Of a DNA stretch of 6,380 bases, positions 1-5,953 are shown piece after piece (positions within the stretch are counted from its first letter, which is position 1; each line of letters starts with the position of its first letter). The DNA lies in assembly GCA_903825675.1 (NCBI GenBank), contig CAIKBN010000109.1, positions 1 to 6,380 on the forward strand. The letters are read 5' to 3'. This DNA comes from an uncultured archaeon (GTDB lineage Archaea > Aenigmatarchaeota > Aenigmatarchaeia > GW2011-AR5). A program made the translations under genes and the position numbers. The notes below the pieces were generated by a model that saw nothing but the letters and a program-made list of their open reading frames with translations, had not been told where the DNA came from and searched no databases.

Positions 1-2415
1 ATTATTGAAGTTGGTATATGCAACACCACCATATTTGGCAAAAACTCCATCACCTGTATTAACGTCAGAAACTAAATCATAATCTGAAGTTGATTTTTCT
101 TCACTATAACTAAATACCCTGCTATAAACATAGATTATATTATTTTTTAGGACAACGTTCTCCGATGGCCAGCCCCCTCCGTAGTCTCCAGCTCCCATTA
201 CATATTCAGCTGCATTTCCCTTGTTATCTACTATATAATGACATGGTGAACTATTGGGCATATAGAAAGTATTGTGGTAGAAATAGGTAGAACCAGTTCC
301 CGTTTGGCCACTTTTTATACCATCACAACTAGTCCAATGATACGCTGGATTATAAACAACATTTCGATATATATAAGCTGGCCCGATTATCACAGGTGCA
401 ATAGAAAAGCCTACATTGCCACCAACAATTGTATTGTTCCATACCCTTACATTGGCAGCATTACCGTCAAGTGAAATGCCATCATCTGTATTACCTTGGC
501 AATAATTATTATAGATATCTGTATCTCTTATCGTATAATGGAACCTGAAATTATGAGAATTTACAATACAATCTCCTCCATGAGCCCAATCATAAGTCCC
601 ATCCGGATTAATTGTGTAACTTTGAGTTCCGCTATAGATTATTCTGTTATTACGTACAATATCTCCACCATTAGCATAAAAGAGATGAATTCCTGGTCCA
701 GAAACGGTGCCTGCTGTTGTAGCTCCTGGCTCGACAACATATACACTGTTGCTCTGTATAGTAATGTTTGCTACGTCTGTTACAGCATTCTCGCTTTGAC
801 CTCCTACAAGTATTCCCATATACGGTCCAGGAGATGAGGAAAGAGTCTTACCATCTCTTACTATGTTGTTTTCAATTATAACATCGTGGGGATCATAAGG
901 ATGATTGTCTACAGAATAGTATATTTCAGGCCCTACGTAGATTCCTATGTCTCCTCCTTGTATTTCAAAACCACTGACTTTAACATAATTTCCTGAGACT
1001 TGTATTCCACAAGAATTCCATGAAACATAACCACATGTTTTTGTATTGCCAGTTGCGCTTATTATAACTTTGTCATTACCAAAATTTCTAAGAGTTATAT
1101 AGTTATTAGGAGTTCCGCTTGTTAGAATAGCTACTTCTTTACCTTCATTGTAAGTGCCTGCTCTTACATAAACAGTATCACCTGATTGTGCACAATTCAC
1201 AGCAGCCTGGATAGTTTTAAATGTTGCTCCATTAGCACAACTTGTCGCAGTGCCAGCTGAAGAAACATAGTATGTATTACCAGTGCCTAGAGGTATTGCA
1301 TCGTTTCTTGTTCTTATTGTTGCAGTAGCGGGATTTGTGCCACTTACGCTATCAGTATCTGTAAATGTTACCCTTACATTATAATCTGTATTTGGTTGTA
1401 AACCAATAACAGAAGCACGCCACTGATTTTTATATGGATTCGGGGTATTACCAGTATTAGGATCTGCTCCATTCTCTGCAGTCCATACATTATCTCTTCT
1501 ATCTACTGTCATATCCATGCCGTGTTTCCAAGTTGTGTCACTGGCTTTCTTCCATTCAAGGGAAGCAAAGTTATTTGCGTTATTGTCTCCTGAGAAAGAG
1601 GCATAGACGCTAATAGATTCATAGGTAGGCACTAACTGAAGCGTTCCTGCTGCTGTAGGGCTTCCAGAAGGAATAGTTGTCGTAGTTGATGATGTTGTAG
1701 TAGTTGTTGATCTTGTTGTTGTCGTTGTTGACGTGGATGTGGTAGTTGTAGTTGGACCAGGCACTGTAGTTGTCGTAGAAGTTGTAGTTGTTGTGCCACC
1801 GCTTATAGTAGTAGTTGTTGCACCTCCTGTTGTATATTCAATATGAAGAATGGGAGCATCAGAATGATCGCCTTGATCCCAACTATACCATGTCGTATAA
1901 ATTGAGTTTGTAGGAGAGCCTGTTGTATTTGACTGTATAGCAATAGCTCCGTTCACGTAATCATAGGTATTGACTAATTCTTGAATAATAGAAATTATAG
2001 AAGGGCTTTGAGTTACCACATCAACTTGAAGATTTGGGTCCCAATCGACATAGGTTGTGGTACGAGCCCTACTATTATAATTAGCTTCTGTAGAATATGC
2101 AGCAGGATTAGCACTAAGCTCTCCATAAAGTCTTGCCCTTGGGTCGCCGCTGATCCAGACATCTCCTGTTACAATAATGTAGGCCTTGGTTATAGTAGAA
2201 CCCTTTGGGATATTAATGCCCCTGAAGATCATACCTGTTTTATCTTTGTAGGCATTCCCTACATCAAGAAAAGCTCTGGCTGTTGACCAAACACCCTCGT
2301 CAGTTCCTGCATCGTCAGTGTTTGCGCTTACCTGCGCATCTATAATCTCAGCGCTTGCAACAGAAGCTAATGAGAATAGTAATACAAAAACCAAGGCTAT
2401 TTTTGAATGTCCCAT
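1..2415 (-). CDS. Secreted multidomain surface protein with Thr-rich linker and parallel beta-helix (partial, C-terminus beyond window)
   Basis: The minus frame is open from the ATG at 2415 to the left edge (805 codons, no stop seen); an in-frame stop at 2433-2431 leaves this as the only upstream ATG. Residues 1-22 form a signal peptide: a short Lys-containing start, a hydrophobic core (IALVFVLLFSLA) and an A-S-A cleavage site before E23. Residues 23-193 are a beta-rich domain with an 'IPKGSTITKAYI' strand, an 'SRARTTTYVDW' segment and a closing 'APILHIEY', a pattern I know from extracellular proteins with probable binding roles. A Thr-rich linker follows (about 195-249), then an FN3-like domain (about 257-370, 'GLQPNTDYNVRV'). 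From about 378 comes a pectate-lyase-like beta-helix: its entry motif is 'TFKTIQAAVNCAQSGDTVYV' (398-417), and Asn-ladder rungs recur (VIIENNIVRDG, VRVWNNTIVGG, VVLKNNIIYVY). It is probably exported and cell-surface attached, perhaps binding or cutting polysaccharide. No catalytic residues could be assigned, and the C-terminal anchor is not visible. Confidence 0.9.
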   Translation of the reverse strand, partial: MGHSKIALVFVLLFSLASVASAEIIDAQVSANTDDAGTDEGVWSTARAFLDVGNAYKDKTGMIFRGINIPKGSTITKAYIIVTGDVWISGDPRARLYGELSANPAAYSTEANYNSRARTTTYVDWDPNLQVDVVTQSPSIISIIQELVNTYDYVNGAIAIQSNTTGSPTNSIYTTWYSWDQGDHSDAPILHIEYTTGGATTTTISGGTTTTTSTTTTVPGPTTTTTSTSTTTTTRSTTTTTSSTTTTIPSGSPTAAGTLQLVPTYESISVYASFSGDNNANNFASLEWKKASDTTWKHGMDMTVDRRDNVWTAENGADPNTGNTPNPYKNQWRASVIGLQPNTDYNVRVTFTDTDSVSGTNPATATIRTRNDAIPLGTGNTYYVSSAGTATSCANGATFKTIQAAVNCAQSGDTVYVRAGTYNEGKEVAILTSGTPNNYITLRNFGNDKVIISATGNTKTCGYVSWNSCGIQVSGNYVKVSGFEIQGGDIGIYVGPEIYYSVDNHPYDPHDVIIENNIVRDGKTLSSSPGPYMGILVGGQSENAVTDVANITIQSNSVYVVEPGATTAGTVSGPGIHLFYANGGDIVRNNRIIYSGTQSYTINPDGTYDWAHGGDCIVNSHNFRFHYTIRDTDIYNNYCQGNTDDGISLDGNAANVRVWNNTIVGGNVGFSIAPVIIGPAYIYRNVVYNPAYHWTSCDGIKSGQTGTGSTYFYHNTFYMPNSSPCHYIVDNKGNAAEYVMGAGDYGGGWPSENVVLKNNIIYVYSRVFSYSEEKSTSDYDLVSDVNTGDGVFAKYGGVAYTNFNN
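1669..1833 (-). repeat. Thr-rich low-complexity linker within the surface protein
   Basis: About 55 residues (roughly 195-249) are mostly Thr, in runs of four or five broken by Ser, Gly, Val-Pro-Gly-Pro and a single Arg. On the plus strand it reads as a GT-rich stretch of agt, tgt and cgt triplets. The Thr codons ACA, ACT and ACG alternate irregularly, so this is not a pure DNA microsatellite; the composition looks kept at protein level. Such linkers in archaeal and bacterial surface proteins are usually extended and often O-glycosylated, acting as a spacer between domains. Glycosylation here is inference. Confidence 0.85.
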
Positions 2416-2430
2416 ATATATATTTGTCTG

Positions 2431-2451
2431 CTATATAAAAATAATATATGG
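2431..2451. promoter_or_regulatory. Divergent archaeal promoter core (two overlapping TATA-like boxes)
   Basis: Only 53 bases separate the divergent start codons at 2415 (minus) and 2469 (plus). On the plus strand, TATATAAA lies at 2432-2439, with its centre 33 bases before the ATG at 2469; a second AT-rich box, AATAATATATG, is at 2440-2450. On the minus strand the same bases read TTTTTATATAG (2441-2431) and CCATATATTA (2452-2443), centred about 20 and 32 bases before the ATG at 2415. Archaeal TATA boxes are normally centred about 26 bases before the transcript start, so both genes should have very short or no leaders. Which box serves which gene cannot be settled by eye. Confidence 0.55.
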
Positions 2452-2468
2452 TAACTCATAATTATAAA

Positions 2469-3074
2469 ATGAGAATACTAAGCATATGCGGAAGCCCTAG
2501 AAAAGGGAATTCTGAAGCAGTTCTGAATAGATTAAAGCAGATATTCGAGAAAAGAGGGATAGAAAACGAGATCATCCTTTTAAGGAAAAAGAACATCGAA
2601 AGATGCGACGGCTGCGTAGAATATTGCAACAAGAACCTTAAGTGCCATAAAAAAGATGATATGCCAGAAATAATAGAGAAAATGAAAAAAGCAGACGGCT
2701 TTGTCTTCATCTGCCCAAACTACTTCAAGATGCCGCCTGGAATGTTCAAAAACTTCATTGACAGATGTAGCATATTCTATACTGAGCAGTATTATACTGG
2801 AAAAAGCGACATGAAAAAAAAGAGAGCAATTGTTATCGTCGTAGGAACAGACGCTATTGCAGCAATAAATGTGTGCCTGAAAAACATTGTAAATTTCTGT
2901 AAAGCCTTGGGAATTCCAGTAGTAGCGAAAAAGAGCTTCCGCTCAAGAAGCGAGCTTAAAGGCAATTATAATGACATTTTCGAGAATAACTTGAACCCAA
3001 ACATAGACAAGGAACTTGAAAAAATGGCTGGCAAACTGTACAAAAGCCTGAAAACCGCAGAAATATCTGAATGA
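2469..3074 (+). CDS. NADPH-dependent FMN reductase / iron-sulfur flavoprotein-like protein
   Basis: A 201-residue flavodoxin-fold protein. It begins MRILSICGSPRKGNSE, where residues 8-16 form the FMN phosphate-binding loop of this family. Residues 82-99 (CPNYFKMPPGMFKNFIDR) match the second conserved flavin-side motif, 'P-x-Y-F...K-x-F-I-D-R'. Between them lie four cysteines, C46, C49, C53 and C59, followed by the family's 'KKDDM'. In archaeal iron-sulfur flavoproteins a compact Cys cluster here binds a [4Fe-4S] centre that exchanges electrons with FMN, so a cytoplasmic redox role is likely; the partner is unknown. Here the spacing is C-x2-C-x3-C-x5-C, one residue longer in the second gap than the x2 spacing I recall for the Methanosarcina protein. 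The ATG at 2448 would add seven residues (MVTHNYK), but it lies only 12 bases after the TATA box and before the family's usual N-terminus, so 2469 is preferred. Confidence 0.88.
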   Translation: MRILSICGSPRKGNSEAVLNRLKQIFEKRGIENEIILLRKKNIERCDGCVEYCNKNLKCHKKDDMPEIIEKMKKADGFVFICPNYFKMPPGMFKNFIDRCSIFYTEQYYTGKSDMKKKRAIVIVVGTDAIAAINVCLKNIVNFCKALGIPVVAKKSFRSRSELKGNYNDIFENNLNPNIDKELEKMAGKLYKSLKTAEISE

Positions 3075-3100
3075 GGTTATAACACCATATTACCTATCCA

Positions 3101-3113
3101 TTTTTATATTTTT
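3101..3113 (+). promoter_or_regulatory. TATA box for IMP dehydrogenase, probably also a T-rich terminator for the upstream gene
   Basis: The 54-base gap between the flavoprotein stop and the IMP dehydrogenase ATG holds TTTTTATATTTTT. The octamer TTTTATAT (3102-3109) is centred about 23-24 bases before the ATG at 3129, which predicts a leaderless transcript starting at or beside the start codon. No Shine-Dalgarno-like sequence stands before the ATG. Two T5 tracts flank the ATA core; T tracts on the coding strand are the usual archaeal termination signal, so the same element may end the upstream transcript. Confidence 0.6.
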
Positions 3114-3128
3114 CCGATAATTTATCAT

Positions 3129-4556
3129 ATGGGTATTTTTTCCGAAAAGCTGAAATGCAGCGATTCTTTTACATTTGACGACTTCTTGCTATTGCCTGGT
3201 GCTACCTCTATCATGCCAGCTGAAACAGACGTCACGACGAGGATAACGAAGAAAATAAAGCTAAGCATACCGCTTTTGAGCGCTGCCATGGACACAGTAA
3301 CTGAAACAGACATGGCCATAGGCATGGCCAGGTATGGCGGCATTGGTGTTATCCATCGCAACCTTACCATAGACGAGCAGGTTGATATGGTAGCCAAGGT
3401 AAAGCGCCATGAATCCCTTATAATAAAAAACGTTCTCACTATTTCGCCTGATGATACAATAAGGTTTGTTAGAGCACTTTCTGCAGAAAAAAAAGTAACA
3501 AGCTTCCCTGTTATTGCTTATAATAAACTAGTCGGAATACTCACAGCAAAAGACATCAGATTCGAGGAAGATGAAGAAAAAACAGTGAGAGAGGTCATGA
3601 CCAAAGACGTGATAACAGGTGATGAGAACATTGATATTAACGATGCCATAAAAATAATGCACAAGAACAAGATAGAGAAGCTGCCTCTTGTGAATAAAGA
3701 CAACGAGCTTGCAGGACTAATAACTGTCAGGGACATTCTAAGAAGAAGAAAATTTCCAGAAGCAACTAGAGATAACAACAGCCAGCTCATGGTAGCTGCT
3801 GCTGTTGGCCTTGATGAAGAGCGAGTAAGAAAACTTCTTGCAGCAGGGGCAGACCTTATAGTTGTTGATACTGCGCATGGCCATAATAAAAAGGTTTTGG
3901 ATTTTATCCGGCTTATAAAAAGAGCTTATGACTGCGAGGTTGTTGGAGGCAACATAGCTACAAGAGAAGCAGCAGAAGACCTTATAATAGCAGGAGCTGA
4001 CTGTGTTAAAGTTGGCATAGGCCCTGGTTCTATCTGCACCACAAGGATAGTTACTGGCGTAGGCGTTCCGCAGCTGACAGCTGTTGCGAACGTAGCTGAT
4101 GTTGCAAAAAATTATAACATACCTGTCATAGCAGATGGCGGAATTCGCTATCCATCTGATATAGCCAAAGCCATAGCTGTTGGAGCTGATGCTGTGATGC
4201 TAGGCAATATATTAGCAGGCACTGAGGAATCGCCTGGCACAATAGTCTTTAACGAAGGCAGAAAATTCAAAAAATACAGGGGAATGGGCTCAAAAGCAGC
4301 AACAGCTGACCGCTATTTCCAGGAGAAGTCGAAGTTCGTGCCTGAAGGCATTGAAGGCCTTGTTCCATATAAAGGATCACTTAATGATATAATATTCTCG
4401 CTTATCGGCGGCCTCAGATCATCGATGAGCTATATAGGCGCAGGCAATATAAACGACATGAAAGCCAAGACAAAAATAACCAGAATATCACAAAAAGGCG
4501 TAGAAGAAAGCCATCCGCACAGCATGATCGTGACAGACGAGAGCTGGATAAAGTAA
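3129..4556 (+). CDS. guaB: Inosine-5'-monophosphate dehydrogenase
   Basis: A complete 475-residue enzyme, close to the usual length of about 480-490. It oxidises IMP to XMP with NAD+, the rate-limiting cytoplasmic step toward GMP. The (beta/alpha)8 barrel opens with '[11 protein letters not shown]' (14-24) and '[12 protein letters not shown]' (48-59). Two CBS domains are inserted at about 97-150 and 154-207; in this family they bind adenine or guanine nucleotides and tune activity. The catalytic loop is '[11 protein letters not shown]' (296-306), with nucleophile C303. IMP-binding 'ADGGIR' is at 335-340 (D336) and flap 'YRGMGS' at 383-388. By alignment from memory with human IMPDH2 R429/Y430, the Arg-Tyr pair that activates water is R395-Y396. 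E406 occupies the position of human Q441, the prokaryotic state linked to mycophenolate resistance. The C-terminal 'EESHPHSM' (459-466) is in the region that helps bind a monovalent cation in the neighbouring subunit. All key residues are present, so it should be active. It has its own promoter and no partner purine gene in view. Confidence 0.97.
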   Translation: MGIFSEKLKCSDSFTFDDFLLLPGATSIMPAETDVTTRITKKIKLSIPLLSAAMDTVTETDMAIGMARYGGIGVIHRNLTIDEQVDMVAKVKRHESLIIKNVLTISPDDTIRFVRALSAEKKVTSFPVIAYNKLVGILTAKDIRFEEDEEKTVREVMTKDVITGDENIDINDAIKIMHKNKIEKLPLVNKDNELAGLITVRDILRRRKFPEATRDNNSQLMVAAAVGLDEERVRKLLAAGADLIVVDTAHGHNKKVLDFIRLIKRAYDCEVVGGNIATREAAEDLIIAGADCVKVGIGPGSICTTRIVTGVGVPQLTAVANVADVAKNYNIPVIADGGIRYPSDIAKAIAVGADAVMLGNILAGTEESPGTIVFNEGRKFKKYRGMGSKAATADRYFQEKSKFVPEGIEGLVPYKGSLNDIIFSLIGGLRSSMSYIGAGNINDMKAKTKITRISQKGVEESHPHSMIVTDESWIK

Positions 4557-4670
4557 GGTGAGAATTAAAAGTATCGCTATCAAGGCGCTTCTTAGCAAGT
4601 AATAATGTATTTATATTTAAGCCCCTCACAAAACCCACCTTTGTGCACCAACAGGAAAAGTTTAAATGAG
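4557..4670. other. Intergenic stretch after IMP dehydrogenase
   Basis: Apart from the TATA-like boxes, I see no tRNA, no strong stem-loop and no C/D-box motif here. A GGTGA ribosome-site-like motif directly follows the IMP dehydrogenase stop (4557-4561), but no ATG, GTG or TTG stands at a useful distance after it. There is no T-rich terminator directly behind IMP dehydrogenase; the first clear plus-strand T-rich tract is at about 4758-4774. Confidence 0.5.
4609..4620 (+). promoter_or_regulatory. TATA-like box in the gap after IMP dehydrogenase
   Basis: ATTTATATTTAA is a good archaeal TATA-box match and stands out from the less AT-rich bases after it (GCCCCTCAC). It predicts a plus-strand transcript starting near 4640, which would cover the small membrane ORF at 4671-4754. 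A second, weaker box, AAAAGTTTAAAT (4656-4667), lies just before that ORF. No other plus-strand gene in the window could use either box. Confidence 0.4.
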
Positions 4671-4754
4671 ATGTTGACAATAAGCTTGGGCGTTGCCGCA
4701 GTGTCGTTCTTGATTGGACTTGCCCTGAAAATTATTATAGGAATAAGCGTTTGA
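4671..4754 (+). CDS. Possible single-span membrane microprotein (27 residues)
   Basis: An ATG-started frame reads MLTISLGVAAVSFLIGLALK followed by IIIGISV and TGA. Almost the whole peptide is one hydrophobic segment of about 22-25 residues with a single Lys at position 20. The frame stays open upstream to a stop at 4593-4595, so an ATG at 4605 (49 residues) or a TTG at 4641 (38 residues) are alternative starts. The 4605 start lies just before the TATA-like box at 4609-4620 and so would not be in a transcript started from it. GGAAAAG (4654-4660) is a weak ribosome-site candidate ten bases before 4671. It ends five bases before the convergent RND stop. The longer form, from RKSLNEM onward, faintly recalls the tail helix of archaeal SecE/Sec61-gamma, but the amphipathic N-terminal helix and key Lys/Gly pattern are missing, so I do not assign it. 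It may be non-coding. Confidence 0.33.
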   Translation: MLTISLGVAAVSFLIGLALKIIIGISV

Positions 4755-4757
4755 TAG

Positions 4758-4774
4758 ATTTATTTCTTTTTATT
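4758..4774 (+). terminator. T-rich tract, likely plus-strand archaeal terminator
   Basis: ATTTATTTCTTTTTATT reads as a run of Ts on the plus strand, just after the small ORF stop at 4754. It could stop transcripts from IMP dehydrogenase or the microprotein. It overlaps the stop codon and the Lys codons (AAA/AAG) at the end of the minus-strand RND gene, so part of the T richness is simply that gene's Lys-rich tail. Confidence 0.35.
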
Positions 4775-5953
4775 ATGCCTGTTTTTTTTCGAGATATTGA
4801 ATTCTTTTATCTGTTTTTTCTGTTTTCGTTTTTCAAGGAGCATCAATACTCCAGGAAGAACGGTCATCGCCACGATGAAGCACATTAGAACTCCGATGCC
4901 AAGCATGTCTCCCATCTTCGCGAGCATGCTGAGCTGTCCGAAGCTCAACGCCTTGAATCCTGCAAGTATAGCTATTGTTGTCGTTATCATCGGTACCATT
5001 ACCTGCTTCAACGTCAATCGCATTGCATCCTCATAATCGTAGCGCGCTTTTTCCAGTCGATAACGCGTGACCAGCTGTATGCCAAAATCGACGCCAACGC
5101 CCATCACCATCGAGAATATGCCGACGAGCTCGGAGGAAAGCGACCATCCCAAGAAACCAAGCGTTCCGAAGAACCACAACGTTCCGAAGACGATAGGTAT
5201 CATCGATATCAACCCGTACCTGACGGACGTGAATATCAGAAACAACAACATAAGGATGGCTATGAAAGCTATCATCGTCAACGTGCCGGTCTCCGGCCCG
5301 ATCATGTCCTGTATAGACTGGCTGATGAATATGTCGCCTGTTGCGCGAACACTTATGCTAGGAGGTTTCTCCGAATTTTCTATCACTTGGTTCACGTTAT
5401 TTGCGAATTCCTTCTGCTCGCTATCGGTCATTTCAGCAGTGTTCACGCTTATCACTGCAAGCGTGTAATCGCTGCTCACGTAATTCGCGAACAGGTCCAT
5501 CGAACCGATTTTGCCCTTGTTCATGATCTCTATTGCAGAACTTTTCGTCTTCGGCAGATTTCCGTTGTCGAGGCTTCTCATCGCAGAAGCCATCGAACCT
5601 GTCGAAGAAACAAACTGCATCTTCGAGATCTGCTGCTCGATTCCGTTGATGTATTCTATCACTTCGGGCTCGCGAACGTCCATTACCGAGTTCTTGTAAT
5701 CGGTTATCTGTATTATTATTGATGCGGACTGCCCTGATTCGCCGAACTCATCGCTTATCGACGTGAACGCCTGCGCTGAAGGCAGGGTCTTGGGAAGCAT
5801 GCCTCTGTAGCTCGTGCCTTCCGAGGTGATGAGAGTTGCTCCGAAAAGCATGAGCACGGTTATTATTACCGACGCCACCAGTATCTTCGTGCTGTGCGTT
5901 GTAAGGAAATGCGCATACATTCTTGGCATGTTTTTAATCGCTTCGATTATCAT
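4760..5953 (-). CDS. Half-size RND/MMPL-family (HAE3-like) membrane transporter, downstream half
   Basis: A complete 397-residue protein with the layout of one RND half. A transmembrane helix at about 24-43 is followed by a large extracytoplasmic domain (44-222), then five more helices at about 223-242, 249-269, 275-296, 317-337 and 348-373. The fourth helix carries 'MGVGVDFGIQL' with D289-F290, where MmpL-type pumps have the Asp-Tyr proton-relay pair. The tail (374-397) is basic and Lys-rich, ending KKNRHNKKK, and should face the cytoplasm. Full-length archaeal and mycobacterial relatives are about 750-1000 residues with 12 helices, while half-size archaeal members also exist. The family exports lipids or other hydrophobic compounds using the proton gradient; the substrate here is unknown. 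Its ATG overlaps the stop of the homologous upstream gene by four bases (ATGA), so the two are probably translated together and pair in the membrane. Hand counts on sampled lines suggest higher GC than the window's left side. Confidence 0.85.
   Translation of the reverse strand: MIIEAIKNMPRMYAHFLTTHSTKILVASVIITVLMLFGATLITSEGTSYRGMLPKTLPSAQAFTSISDEFGESGQSASIIIQITDYKNSVMDVREPEVIEYINGIEQQISKMQFVSSTGSMASAMRSLDNGNLPKTKSSAIEIMNKGKIGSMDLFANYVSSDYTLAVISVNTAEMTDSEQKEFANNVNQVIENSEKPPSISVRATGDIFISQSIQDMIGPETGTLTMIAFIAILMLLFLIFTSVRYGLISMIPIVFGTLWFFGTLGFLGWSLSSELVGIFSMVMGVGVDFGIQLVTRYRLEKARYDYEDAMRLTLKQVMVPMITTTIAILAGFKALSFGQLSMLAKMGDMLGIGVLMCFIVAMTVLPGVLMLLEKRKQKKQIKEFNISKKNRHNKKK

Noticed and set aside
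274..837. Plus-strand frames at 274-474 and 496-837
   Set aside because: They lie antisense to the surface-protein gene and are rich in Ile, Tyr and Ser as expected from reversed AT-rich Asn/Tyr codons. They show no domain or promoter.
1681..1830. GT-rich triplet tract as a CRISPR or satellite array
   Set aside because: The units are irregular, with no fixed period or spacers; it is explained by Thr codons of the minus-strand gene.
1981..2286. Plus-strand frame of 101 codons
   Set aside because: Antisense to the well-supported N-terminal domain of the surface protein; no recognisable motif.
4557..4600. GGTGA ribosome-site-like motif right after the IMP dehydrogenase stop
   Set aside because: No start codon stands at a suitable distance downstream, and the following bases do not open a coding frame.
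4414..4680. Minus-strand frame of 88 codons covering the end of IMP dehydrogenase and the gap
   Set aside because: Over half of it is antisense to conserved IMP dehydrogenase codons; Ser/Leu/Cys-rich shadow composition.
4605..4754. SecE/Sec61-gamma gene
   Set aside because: Only the tail helix is vaguely similar. The amphipathic N-terminal helix is absent and the usual NusG/ribosomal-protein neighbours are not here.
4797..5722. Several plus-strand frames opposite the RND gene
   Set aside because: They mirror the conserved membrane-protein codons of the opposite strand and overlap each other, with no motif of their own.
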